Source: Afipia sp. OHSU_II-C1
GTDB taxonomy: Bacteria > Pseudomonadota > Alphaproteobacteria > Rhizobiales > Xanthobacteraceae
Length of the DNA: 64,000 bases
Reading direction: 5' to 3'
Assembly (NCBI RefSeq): GCF_000497575.1
Contig: NZ_APJI01000011.1
Location: forward strand, 120,694-184,693
In this document: in pieces, positions 1 to 8,144 of the stretch
Layout of the letters: the number at the start of each line of letters is the position of its first letter
Numbering within the stretch: the first letter of the stretch is position 1
Made by a program: the position numbers and the translations under genes
Notes under the pieces: model-generated
The model's database searches: none
Told to the model about the DNA's origin: nothing
The model's input: the letters and a program-made list of their open reading frames with translations, nothing else

Positions 1-953
1 TGCGCACGACGAACACCAAGGGATTTGTTGTGCTCCGGAAGGGCCGGATCGCAGCCGAGTGGTACGCAGGCGGCATGGACGCCACGACGCCGCATATCGT
101 GTTCTCGGTCAGCAAATCGATCTGCGGCGCGCTCGGCGGGATTCTCGTGGACAAGGGATTTCTCAATCCCAACCGTCCGGTGACGGACTACGTGCCTGAA
201 GTTTCTTCGTCAGTGTATGGCGGCTGCTCGGTGCGGCACCTGCTCGACATGTCGGTCGGCATCGCCTTCACCGAGGACTATGTGGATCCGGACGGCGATG
301 TCGCGCGCTATCGCCGCGCAGTCGGATGGGACGTGATCAAGCCCGGCCAGAGCACCATGGCGCTGCGCGAATACCTCGGAACCCAGAAACCCGACGGCAA
401 AACCCACGGCCACGCATTCCACTATGTCTCGACCAACACCGACATGCTCGGCTGGGTCTATGAGCGCGCGGCGGGCCGCGCCCTGTCCGATCTGCTTGGC
501 GAATATCTCTGGACGCCGCTCGGCGCGGAAACCGACGCCTATATCACGCTCGATCCGGAAGGCGCGATGCGCGCCGCCGGCGGCATTTGCGCCGCGCCGC
601 GCGACCTCGCCCGTTTTGGCGAAATGATCCGGCAGCGCGGTGTCGCGCACGGGAGGCAGGTCATTCCCGGCTGGTGGATCGACGACATCAACGACAATGG
701 CGATCCGGCAGCCTGGGCGCGCGGCGATTTCGCCGAACTGTTTCCCGATGCGGCCTATCGCAGCAAGTTCTACCAGATCGACCGCAAACGGCGGACGCTG
801 TGCTGTCTTGGCATTCACGGACAGTACATCTATATCGATCCGATCAGCGAACTGGTGATTGTCCGCGTCGCAGCCGAGCCGATCCCGCTCGATATCGAGG
901 CGACCCGCGCGTGGCGGCGGGGATTCGACGCGATCGTCCGGCACTTCTCATAG
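1..953 (+). CDS. Serine hydrolase of the beta-lactamase family, 5' end missing
   Basis: The reading frame is open from base 3 of the window, so the start lies upstream; the GTG at 30 is internal because the codons before it already read like the family (TKGFVV). The fold is that of class C beta-lactamases, DD-peptidases and EstB-type esterases: the nucleophile motif S-V-S-K lies in FSVSKS about 35 residues after that GTG, followed by the YVxT region near position 400-440 of the window. A lack of transpeptidase context makes an esterase or amide hydrolase role more likely than cell-wall synthesis. The substrate cannot be read from sequence. It ends 8 bp before the convergent TspO gene. Confidence 0.8.
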   Translation, partial: RTTNTKGFVVLRKGRIAAEWYAGGMDATTPHIVFSVSKSICGALGGILVDKGFLNPNRPVTDYVPEVSSSVYGGCSVRHLLDMSVGIAFTEDYVDPDGDVARYRRAVGWDVIKPGQSTMALREYLGTQKPDGKTHGHAFHYVSTNTDMLGWVYERAAGRALSDLLGEYLWTPLGAETDAYITLDPEGAMRAAGGICAAPRDLARFGEMIRQRGVAHGRQVIPGWWIDDINDNGDPAAWARGDFAELFPDAAYRSKFYQIDRKRRTLCCLGIHGQYIYIDPISELVIVRVAAEPIPLDIEATRAWRRGFDAIVRHFS

Positions 954-961
954 GACGTCGG

Positions 962-1438
962 TTAGTTCATCGCGACCACGCCGGCATTCAGCGTGGTCGC
1001 GTAGGCGACCCAAGCCAGATACGGCGCGAGCAGCCAGGCAGCGGACTTGTCGGCGCGCGAAGCCGCGATCATTGTCATCACAATGGCGATCAACAGGCCG
1101 ATGATGATAACGAGCGCGGTGCGCGTGCCGTGCCATCCGAAGAAGACTGGCGACCACGCCGCGTTCAGCGCAAGCTGAATCAGAAACCAGGTGATCGCCG
1201 TGGCCCGCGGAGCCGACGGCGCCGCGCGATCCCACAGGCGCCACAGGCTAACAGCCATCAGAATGTAGAGAATGGTCCACGCGATTGGAAAAACCACCGG
1301 CGGCGGCGTCCACCACGGCTTTGCCAGCGCCGCATACCACCCCGGGATTTCGGGCCGCGTCACATATGATTCGAGAATCCCGACGCCGAGACACAGCAGC
1401 AGGCAGAGGGCTAACCGCCCGGCTGATTTCGACGTCAT
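962..1438 (-). CDS. TspO/MBR family tryptophan-rich sensory protein
   Basis: 158 residues, the usual family length, with five predicted membrane helices and the Trp/Pro-rich signature (KPWWTPPP, residues about 38-47; NAAWSPVFFG about 110-119). TspO proteins sit in the outer or inner membrane and bind porphyrins and related hydrophobic ligands; in alphaproteobacteria they modulate tetrapyrrole and oxygen responses. ATG start, no extension possible beyond the divergent lipoprotein. It stands alone, convergent with the serine hydrolase. Confidence 0.9.
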   Translation of the reverse strand: MTSKSAGRLALCLLLCLGVGILESYVTRPEIPGWYAALAKPWWTPPPVVFPIAWTILYILMAVSLWRLWDRAAPSAPRATAITWFLIQLALNAAWSPVFFGWHGTRTALVIIIGLLIAIVMTMIAASRADKSAAWLLAPYLAWVAYATTLNAGVVAMN

Positions 1439-1457
1439 GACACCCCTCCGTAGACGC

Positions 1458-1889
1458 TCACCGCGTCAGCTTTTCCAGCTCGGGAAACGCGGCGTAGCTG
1501 ACGCCCTTACAAAGATCCTCGGTCTCTTCAATGATGCGATCGAGCCGTCCGTCGATGTATACGCCCGCGCGCTCTTTCGCGCCGGCGTAACGCCCGGCAC
1601 TGCGCGCATTGAAACGCACGCACACCACATAGCGGCGGCGTCCCCCAACTTCCTTTTGCGCCGGTTCTGAAATCCCGGCCTCGCGTATGCCGGTCGGGTC
1701 ATTCAGATAGGTGCGCAGCAGGGCCAGCAGTTCGGGGCGGTAGTTCGCCGGATACGGCTGGTTCTCGATGCCGCGGTCGGCGGTGTAGGACAGGCCGTCG
1801 CTTCCGCCGGTCCATGCACAACCGGCGAGACCGAGCGCAACCAGCGCCAGCGCTGTGCTCCTCGCATATGTCACCAATTTGCAACGCAT
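1458..1889 (-). CDS. Small lipoprotein of unknown function
   Basis: 143 residues from the ATG at 1889 (MRCKLV). A signal sequence with lipobox L-A-G-C (ALGLAGC, residues about 18-24) predicts lipid attachment and anchoring in an envelope membrane. A longer frame to 2000 exists but would put a cysteine-rich non-signal stretch ahead of the signal peptide and run into the riboswitch, so I reject it. The mature part has no family I recognise; two cysteines (YVVCVRF and EDLCKG) could form a disulfide. Rhizobiales genomes often carry similar lipoproteins. Confidence 0.75.
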   Translation of the reverse strand: MRCKLVTYARSTALALVALGLAGCAWTGGSDGLSYTADRGIENQPYPANYRPELLALLRTYLNDPTGIREAGISEPAQKEVGGRRRYVVCVRFNARSAGRYAGAKERAGVYIDGRLDRIIEETEDLCKGVSYAAFPELEKLTR

Positions 1890-1979
1890 TCCGATGAAGT
1901 CCACGGCCTGAGGCATCCCCTTGGGTTTCTTGCACATTGTGTCATTGACAAGGCAACCCCTCGCCGGTTGATTGCAACC

Positions 1980-2195
1980 ACGGCACAGGTGCCAGCGCAA
2001 GCTGGCGAATAGGGAATTCGGTGCCGCCGTGCGGCCTCATCAAGGTGAAGTTTGCACGGCCAGTCCGAAGCTGCCCCCGCAACTGTCAGCGGTGAGCCGT
2101 TGTCCAATAGGCCACTGAGCGAAGGCTTTTCAGCCGGGCTTGGGAAGGCGGGCAACGGCGACGATCCGCGAGCCAGGAGACCTGCCTGTACCGGT
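1980..2195 (+). promoter_or_regulatory. Cobalamin (adenosylcobalamin) riboswitch
   Basis: All hallmark blocks of the family occur in order: GGTGCC near 1988, AATAGGGAA near 2009, the core CTGCCCCCGCAACTGT (2071-2086), GCCACTG near 2112, GGGAAGGCGG near 2142, and the B12 box AGCCAGGAGACCTGCC (2171-2186). The closing arm CCTGT at 2185 pairs with ACAGG at 1985. It lies about 80 bp before the TonB receptor start and is oriented with it. In proteobacteria these leaders repress outer-membrane B12 transport when cobalamin is plentiful. Confidence 0.95.
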
Positions 2196-2276
2196 CATCC
2201 TTCCGTCGCACGGGGCGTGCGAAGGGGCGGCTTTCCGCAGCGGTGACGTGACGTAACTGTTGCGGAGGTTCGGCCG

Positions 2277-4526
2277 ATGGCCTGTTTCCTCAGTCAGGAC
2301 GGAACGTATGGCGGCAGCAACCTGCCGCCGCACCGTCATGTCTGCGCGTTGTTACCGCGCCTCCGCGATCACATGCATCGGCGGGGCTTCAACGTGACAC
2401 AATTTTCCAAATCTCTCTTTCCAAAAGCGGCATTCGCAGCGGCATGCCTCGCGGGCACCGCGCTGGTAAGCCCTACGCTTGCGCAGGACGCAGGCAGCCC
2501 GTTGCCGCCGATCAACGTCGACGCCAGCCGCCTCTATGGCGGCATCGTCGGCACATCGACAGCAACCATTACCGCCGAAGACATCGCACGTTCACCCAAC
2601 CAGACGATTCAGGATGTGCTCGCGACCATTCCGGGCGTGCAACTCACGAATCTGTACGGCGCGGTGAACGGTACCGGCTCCGTCGTCGATCTTCGCGGGT
2701 TCGGCGCCTTTGCGTCGTCCAACACATTGTTCCTTATCAACGGCCGCCGTCTCAATGAGGCCGACCTTCAGGGCGTCGATCTCTCGACTATCCCGGTTCA
2801 ATCGATCGCGCGCATCGAAGTCACGCGCGGCAACAGCGGCGCTGTGCTTTACGGCGACAACGCCGTCGGCGGTGTCATCAACATCATCACCAAAACGGGC
2901 GTGGGCATCGGCAAGCCGATCGCGGGGCGCATCGAGGGTGGTGTGGGCTCTTACGGGCAGCGCGAAGGCAATGGCTCGTTCAGCACCAACTCGGGACCAT
3001 GGTCGTCCGCAGTGTTCGGCAACGCCGTTCATTCGGACGGATACCGGAAGAACAACAAGCTCGACCAGCAGAACGGGGTCGGCGAGATCCGCTACACCAC
3101 GCCTGAGTTCAGCGCATTTTTCAATCTGTCCGGCGACCGGCAGCAGCTCGGCTTTCCCGGCACGCGCGCGAACATGTACACTCTCGATTTTTTCAACTTC
3201 ACCAACCAGTTGCTCGATCTGCGCGGCACGACCACGCCGAACGATTACGGCAAGAAGCAAGGCGTCAACGCCACTGCGGGTTTCACAAAATCCTTGTGGG
3301 CAGGCGCGGAGCTGATCGTCGATGGCGGCGTCCGCAACAAGAAGCAGCAGGCGGGTTTCTTCGGCGATCCCAACTATGTGCTGTCGTTTCCGGGCGATCG
3401 TTTTCCTTACGCCTATGTGAACTCCGATCTGACGACGTGGTCGATCACGCCGCGCCTCAGCATGAAGAACACGTTCGGCAGCGTGACGTCGAGCATCCTG
3501 ACCGGCCTCGACTACTACGATGCGCGCTACAGCTCGAACCGCCAGTACACGATCTCCGATCCGCCCAATCACGTCTACAACCTCTCGCAGCAGACCATTG
3601 CCGGCTACTGGCAGCAAACGCTGGGATTGTTGCCGAGCACCGACTTCTCCTACGGCGGACGCATCCAGCAGCTCAGCCTGAAGGCACGCGACAAGTACGA
3701 TCCCACCGCGCCGGCAGGCAGCTTGCTGGCTCAGGCGACGCCTCTCGACAAGGACGAGACCAACCACGCCCTGCATGTCGGGCTCGAACATCGCTTCAAC
3801 GAAAATTTCGCCGTCTTCGGCCGTGCTGCGCGAGCTTTCCGCACACCCAACGTGGATGAGCGCGTCGTTACCGGACCGGCGTTCGGAGGGGCCTTCCCAT
3901 TTCCGCCGATTCCGCAAAACTTCGAGCTGAAGACGCAAACGTCCTACGATGTCGAAGGCGGCATTCGCATTCACGGCGGTCCGCTGGATATCCAGACCAG
4001 CTACTACGACATGCATCTGAAGAACGAGATCCACTACAATCCGGTCGCGTTCTACAACTACAACCTCGATCCGACGCATCGCTATGGTTCCGAGACTCAG
4101 GCATCGCTGCGGATCAACGAGGCGTTCAGGCTCAGGGGTGGTTTCGCCTACACGCGCGCCGTGTTCGAGGAAGGCCAGTTTGCCGGAAAGGACGTGCCGC
4201 TTGTTTCACGGCTTTCAGGAAGCGCCGGATTCACATGGAACATCTGGCAGAAGTACGCCGTGCTTGATGCCAGCGCACGCTTCTGGAGCAGCCGCCGTCT
4301 CGACAACGATCAGGCCAACACACAGGGTCTGATTGGCGCCAACGCGACCATCGACCTGAAGCTGAGCGGCGAGATCGACCGCTTCTTCTGGTCGGCGGCT
4401 GTTATCAACCTGTTCGACGCCCAGTATTACGACTACGGCATCGCCAGCGCGTTCACGCCAGGCTCTTACGCGATCTACCCGCTTCCCGGCCGCATGTTCC
4501 TGGTGAAAGCCGGCATGACGTTCTGA
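2277..4526 (+). CDS. TonB-dependent outer-membrane receptor, probable cobalamin transporter
   Basis: 749 residues. A plug domain (about residues 95-205: ITAEDIARSPNQTIQDVL, VDLRGFG, INGRR, IEVTRGNSGAVLYGDNAVGGVINI) is followed by a 22-strand beta-barrel that ends in an aromatic residue (KAGMTF), as expected for BamA-dependent insertion. The upstream cobalamin riboswitch points to B12 or a cobinamide as substrate (BtuB-like role). Start choice is unsettled: the ATG at 2277 has an excellent GGAGG 8 bp upstream, but the signal peptide (core AAFAAACLAG, cleavage near TLA-QD) begins only after ATG 2373 or GTG 2394, neither with a clear SD. I list the SD-supported start. Confidence 0.93.
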   Translation: MACFLSQDGTYGGSNLPPHRHVCALLPRLRDHMHRRGFNVTQFSKSLFPKAAFAAACLAGTALVSPTLAQDAGSPLPPINVDASRLYGGIVGTSTATITAEDIARSPNQTIQDVLATIPGVQLTNLYGAVNGTGSVVDLRGFGAFASSNTLFLINGRRLNEADLQGVDLSTIPVQSIARIEVTRGNSGAVLYGDNAVGGVINIITKTGVGIGKPIAGRIEGGVGSYGQREGNGSFSTNSGPWSSAVFGNAVHSDGYRKNNKLDQQNGVGEIRYTTPEFSAFFNLSGDRQQLGFPGTRANMYTLDFFNFTNQLLDLRGTTTPNDYGKKQGVNATAGFTKSLWAGAELIVDGGVRNKKQQAGFFGDPNYVLSFPGDRFPYAYVNSDLTTWSITPRLSMKNTFGSVTSSILTGLDYYDARYSSNRQYTISDPPNHVYNLSQQTIAGYWQQTLGLLPSTDFSYGGRIQQLSLKARDKYDPTAPAGSLLAQATPLDKDETNHALHVGLEHRFNENFAVFGRAARAFRTPNVDERVVTGPAFGGAFPFPPIPQNFELKTQTSYDVEGGIRIHGGPLDIQTSYYDMHLKNEIHYNPVAFYNYNLDPTHRYGSETQASLRINEAFRLRGGFAYTRAVFEEGQFAGKDVPLVSRLSGSAGFTWNIWQKYAVLDASARFWSSRRLDNDQANTQGLIGANATIDLKLSGEIDRFFWSAAVINLFDAQYYDYGIASAFTPGSYAIYPLPGRMFLVKAGMTF

Positions 4527-4553
4527 CTCCAGCAGAACCGCCGCAAAACAGCA

Positions 4554-4597
4554 CGGCCTGCGCCCATCTCGCGATGAGTGCAGGCCGTTCTTCTTTC
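4554..4597 (+). terminator. Rho-independent terminator of the TonB receptor gene
   Basis: Perfect 8-bp stem CGGCCTGC/GCAGGCCG (4554-4561 with 4580-4587) followed by TTCTTCTTT, 28 bp after the stop codon. Confidence 0.75.
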
Positions 4598-4659
4598 CAT
4601 GAACCGCTTCGATGCGGGGGCTATGCAATAGCGGTCACGGAAATATCAATGAAGAAGGA

Positions 4660-4923
4660 TCAGCCCTTCTTCTGCACGGCAACGTGCTTCACAGGCGCCG
4701 CGGACGAGATATGCTTCTTGCTCACGACGGTGCCGGTCTTCTTGTGCGCCTTTTGATGCTTGATCTTCTTCGCCTTCACCTTCGCGTTGGCATTCGCAAC
4801 CGACGGTTTCAGGGTTTCGGACTTGGCGGCTGGCGCCGTTTCGGTCTTCATGACGGTGGCGGCCATTGCAGGGGCGGCAATCATCGAACCCGCAACAAGG
4901 GCGGCAGAAATGATCTTCAGCAT
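4660..4923 (-). CDS. Small secreted Lys/His/Ala-rich protein
   Basis: 87 residues: a clear signal peptide (MLKIISAALVAGSMIAAPAMA, split after AMA) and a short, very basic mature part rich in Lys, Ala and Val with several His (KHQKAHKK, KKHISS). No enzyme motif. Proteins of this look are common and unassigned in Bradyrhizobium relatives; periplasmic binding of polyanions or metal is conceivable but not shown. ATG start; the divergent TPR gene begins 278 bp away. Confidence 0.75.
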   Translation of the reverse strand: MLKIISAALVAGSMIAAPAMAATVMKTETAPAAKSETLKPSVANANAKVKAKKIKHQKAHKKTGTVVSKKHISSAAPVKHVAVQKKG

Positions 4924-5200
4924 GGGTCTCTCCTGTCGTTATGCGATCGGGGGTGGCCGGTCGGATGGCCGGGTAACCGATCGTCGCAACAACGCTAGGA
5001 CCGCCGCGCTGAACTCAATCTGAAGCGCGTCATGGGCTTTCGTTCATCTGGATGACAGTTTCGTTATGCGCCGGGCGCGGCAGATCGGCTGAAAATCGCC
5101 GGAATTATGACGGGCCATCGGAGGAATGTTTGAACCCGGCAGGTGTTTAAGACGTACAAACAAGCATAGGATCGTGTTTGTGGATCAACGGAGGCTACGC

Positions 5201-5752
5201 ATGAGCAACTTGACCATCAGGCAAATATCTCTGGCGCTTCTTCTTTCGGCATTTGTCGCGGCACCCGCGGTTAATCTGGCACAAGCCGCCGGTTCCGATA
5301 CGCCCGCGCCCCCTCCCGCCTCCGACACCAAGTCGCAGTCCAAGGACAACAAGAAAAAGAGCGAAAAGAAATCGTCGATCGAGGATCCTGCCTTCCTCCA
5401 GGGCTATCGTGCCGCCTATGCAACGATCTACGAGCGCAACGAATACGCATCCGCGATCGATCAGCTCAAGGCGCTCGGACAGGACGACCGCGCCGATGTC
5501 GCCAATCTGATCGGATACTCGTATCGCAAGCTCGGCAATTATGAACTTGCCAGCGTTTGGTATGAGCGCGCGCTGAAGGCCGATCCGAGCCACGTCCGCA
5601 CCTGGCAGTATTATGGTCTGTGGCAGGTCGAACAGGGCAACCGCGAACAGGCGAAGCATCACCTCGCCCGGATCGAAACCCTCGCAGGCCGCGACAGCCC
5701 CGAATATCAATCGCTGGCCTCGGCGCTGACCACCGGCCGGACGTCCTACTGA
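5201..5752 (+). CDS. Periplasmic tetratricopeptide-repeat protein
   Basis: 183 residues from the ATG at 5201, preceded by GGAGG about 6 bp upstream; the open frame back to 5126 has no SD. Signal peptide (LALLLSAFVAAPAVNLAQA), then a charged low-complexity linker (KDNKKKSEKKSS), then at least two TPR units (about residues 100-165: VANLIGYSYRKLGNYELASVWYERALKADPSHVRTWQYYGLWQVEQGNREQAKHHL). TPRs mediate protein contacts, so a scaffold role in the periplasm is likely; partner unknown. Confidence 0.85.
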   Translation: MSNLTIRQISLALLLSAFVAAPAVNLAQAAGSDTPAPPPASDTKSQSKDNKKKSEKKSSIEDPAFLQGYRAAYATIYERNEYASAIDQLKALGQDDRADVANLIGYSYRKLGNYELASVWYERALKADPSHVRTWQYYGLWQVEQGNREQAKHHLARIETLAGRDSPEYQSLASALTTGRTSY

Positions 5753-5792
5753 CCAGGCATATGGTTAGCCGCCCTGGTTAACCGGGAGATCA

Positions 5793-5832
5793 AGCCCCGC
5801 GAGCCGGATTTCGGCCACGCGGGGCTGTTTTG
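5793..5832 (+). terminator. Rho-independent terminator after the TPR gene
   Basis: 9-bp perfect stem AGCCCCGCG/CGCGGGGCT (5793-5801 with 5818-5826) followed by GTTTTG. It separates the TPR gene from NAD kinase. Confidence 0.75.
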
Positions 5833-5923
5833 CGCGACTTGATCGCGCCTCGACAACACCGGAAAACCTCGTATAGACGAAGCCCGCGCGTCAGGACATG
5901 CGCGCCCAGGGGCTGATCCGGAT

Positions 5924-6703
5924 ATGACGAAGCCGAGAAAATATGAGCGGATTGCCTTCGTGGCAGGCCCGAGCAATGAGGCCCAGCAGGCCCTCGCCCA
6001 GCTCACCGCGGCCTATGGCAACCAGCCCTCTGACAAGGCCGATGTGGTGGTGGCGCTGGGCGGTGACGGCCTGATGCTGCAAACGCTGCACCGGCACATG
6101 CGGTCCGGCATCCCGATCTACGGCATGCATCGCGGCACCGTCGGCTTCCTGATGAACGAGTTCAGCCAGCATTCGCTGGTCGAACGGCTGGAAGCCGCAA
6201 AGCTCACCGTGATCAATCCGCTGCTGATGCGCGCCACCGACGTTCACGGCAAGGTGCATATCCATCACGCCATCAACGAGGTCTCGCTGTTCCGTCAGAC
6301 CCACCAGGCCGCGCGACTGCGCATCCTGGTCGATGAGCATGAGCGCATGGCCGAGCTTATTTCGGACGGGATCATGGTGGCGACGCCTGCCGGCTCGACC
6401 GCCTACAATCTGTCGGCGCAGGGGCCGATCCTGCCGATCAATGCCGCCCTGCTCGCGCTCACCCCGATCAGCCCGTTCCGCCCGCGCCGCTGGCGCGGAG
6501 CGCTGCTGCCCAACACCGCGTTCGTCGTGTTCGAGGTTCTCGAATCCGACAAGCGGCCGGTCGCCGCCGTCGCCGACCATGACGAGGCCCGCGACGTGCA
6601 GCGGGTCGAAATTATCGCCGACAAGACCATCTCGATCCGCATGCTGTTCGACCCCGGCCACAGCCTGGAAGAGCGCATTCTGAGCGAGCAGTTCGGGTTC
6701 TGA
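5924..6703 (+). CDS. nadK: NAD kinase
   Basis: 259 residues, typical for the short alphaproteobacterial form. It phosphorylates NAD+ to NADP+ in the cytosol using ATP or polyphosphate. The GGDG motif (residues 46-49, [10 protein letters not shown]) and the second substrate loop [16 protein letters not shown] (about 152-167) are intact, as is the NE motif (AINEVSL). ATG start 90 bp after the terminator of the preceding gene, so it is probably expressed from its own promoter. Confidence 0.95.
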   Translation: MTKPRKYERIAFVAGPSNEAQQALAQLTAAYGNQPSDKADVVVALGGDGLMLQTLHRHMRSGIPIYGMHRGTVGFLMNEFSQHSLVERLEAAKLTVINPLLMRATDVHGKVHIHHAINEVSLFRQTHQAARLRILVDEHERMAELISDGIMVATPAGSTAYNLSAQGPILPINAALLALTPISPFRPRRWRGALLPNTAFVVFEVLESDKRPVAAVADHDEARDVQRVEIIADKTISIRMLFDPGHSLEERILSEQFGF

Positions 6704-6739
6704 CCCCCAGCTCGTTCTGCCCCTGCCCGGCCGTCTTGG

Positions 6740-6754
6740 ATAACCATTCGTTAA
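6740..6754. promoter_or_regulatory. CtrA-like box, one mismatch
   Basis: ATAA-CCATTCG-TTAA against the CtrA full site TTAA-N7-TTAA, 66 bp before the response-regulator ATG at 6820. Confidence 0.35.
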
Positions 6755-6819
6755 CGGCGGCCGCATATAGTTAATGCGAGGTGTACCCTGTTTTCCGGGT
6801 GCGCCACCTCGGGCTGCGC

Positions 6820-7365
6820 ATGTTCATCATCGACTTCAACAAGCTGCGGTTTCTTGTATGCGACGACAATGCGCATATGCGCCGAATTTTGCGCACGCTG
6901 CTGCATTCGTTCGGCGCGCGCGAAGTCTATGAAGCGGAAGACGGCGCGACCGCGCTCGAGATGTATTCCCACTACGTCCCCGACATCGTTATCACCGACT
7001 GGTCGATGCCGATTTTCGACGGACTCGAACTCGCGCAGATGATCCGCCAGCCCGAAGGCGTGGGGAATCCCTACGCGCCGATCATCATGCTGACCGGCCA
7101 TTCGGAGAAGCGCCGCGTCATGGTGGCGCGCGATGCCGGAGTCACTGAATTCCTGGCGAAGCCGATTTCCGCCAAGGGACTTTACCAGCGCATCCTCAAT
7201 GTGGTGGCCAATCCCCGGCCCTTCATCAAGACGAAGAACTATTTCGGTCCGGACCGCCGGCGCAATCCCAACGCGGCCTACATCGGCGTCGAACGGCGCA
7301 TCGGCGGCAAAGCCGAAGTCATGCAGCAGCCCTCGCTGCTCGACAAAGCGCGTTCCGGAAACTAG
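6820..7365 (+). CDS. CheY-like single-domain response regulator with C-terminal tail
   Basis: 181 residues from ATG 6820; a GTG at 6781 would add 13 residues, but neither start has a convincing SD. The receiver domain (about residues 8-130) has the acidic pair in VCDDN, the phospho-acceptor Asp in VITDWSMP, the Thr in MLTGHS and the Lys in FLAKPIS, so it should be phosphorylatable. The roughly 45-residue tail holds FGPDRRR and GVERRIGG, a signature of a rhizobial family often placed beside an Hpt protein. That gene follows 8 bp later, so the two probably form a phosphorelay unit. Confidence 0.9.
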   Translation: MFIIDFNKLRFLVCDDNAHMRRILRTLLHSFGAREVYEAEDGATALEMYSHYVPDIVITDWSMPIFDGLELAQMIRQPEGVGNPYAPIIMLTGHSEKRRVMVARDAGVTEFLAKPISAKGLYQRILNVVANPRPFIKTKNYFGPDRRRNPNAAYIGVERRIGGKAEVMQQPSLLDKARSGN

Positions 7366-7373
7366 GAGCACCC

Positions 7374-7952
7374 ATGGCCCGCAAACCGCCAGCCGAGATC
7401 AAGGTCGATACCTTCGCGGACCATCAGGTCATCTCGCAGCCCAATCCGCTGCGCAAGATGGTTCGCTACGCAGAAGAGAAGGAGTTCGACGATCCGGTCG
7501 CTCGCGCCGAACAGGCGCTCGCCAGCCTGTCCGGCGAGTTCAACGACTGGATGCGGATCGAGTGCGACCGGCTCAGCAATGCCCATGCAGCGATCGTGCG
7601 CGACGGACTGAACGGCGAAAATCGCGAGGAACTGTTCCGCGCGGCGCACGACATCAAGGGCGGCGCTGCGACGTTCGGCTTCCCCACCGCCGCTGCCGCG
7701 GCGGAAAGCCTGTGCCGAATTATCGAACACGCGCCGGATCTCGCTCAGGTGCCGGGCGAATTGATCAAGCACCATGTCAACGCGATTCAGGCGATCTATC
7801 GCGAACAGTCCAAGATCAATGCCGTGGGCATGGCGGATGAGCTGAGCAAGAAGCTGCGCGGCGTCGCGGACGAATACCTGATCCACGTCAACCGCGACCG
7901 CCCCGAGCATCTCGAAGCGATCATGTCGCCGAGCATTGTTCCGGAAGCCTGA
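7374..7952 (+). CDS. Hpt (histidine phosphotransfer) domain protein
   Basis: 192 residues. The Hpt motif HDIKGGAATFG holds the phosphorylatable His92, in the helical domain of about residues 45-150. It should shuttle phosphoryl groups between a hybrid kinase encoded elsewhere and a response regulator. The adjacent upstream receiver gene, 8 bp away and co-directional, is the obvious partner. The N-terminal 40 residues (KVDTFADHQVISQPNPLRKM) are likely unstructured. Confidence 0.9.
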   Translation: MARKPPAEIKVDTFADHQVISQPNPLRKMVRYAEEKEFDDPVARAEQALASLSGEFNDWMRIECDRLSNAHAAIVRDGLNGENREELFRAAHDIKGGAATFGFPTAAAAAESLCRIIEHAPDLAQVPGELIKHHVNAIQAIYREQSKINAVGMADELSKKLRGVADEYLIHVNRDRPEHLEAIMSPSIVPEA

Positions 7953-8021
7953 GCGACTCGCGATCAGTGCTCTGGCAACTCGCCGCTTCGTAGAGCGACC
8001 CGCCCTGTCAACACCCTCTGC

Positions 8022-8112
8022 ATCATCCCGGCGAAGGCCGGGATTCATCTTGCACGATAGCGCGTCATCCTGAGGTGCGAGCCGCGCTTGCGGCGAGCCT
8101 CGAAGGATGACG
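8022..8112. repeat. Palindromic intergenic repeats
   Basis: Two elements in the gap between convergent genes: a CCCGG/CCGGG hairpin near 8025-8041, and a 50-bp imperfect palindrome, 8063-8112, with perfect 8-bp ends CGTCATCC/GGATGACG. Both resemble dispersed repeats of Bradyrhizobium-type genomes. The rest of 7953-8144 shows no gene. Confidence 0.6.
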
Positions 8113-8144
8113 GCTCAAGCTAGATTTCGGCGATTTTCAAAATA

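Noticed and set aside
2592..4079. 495-residue open frame antisense to the TonB receptor
   Set aside because: Arises from GC-rich codon bias of the real gene; no family, no RBS.
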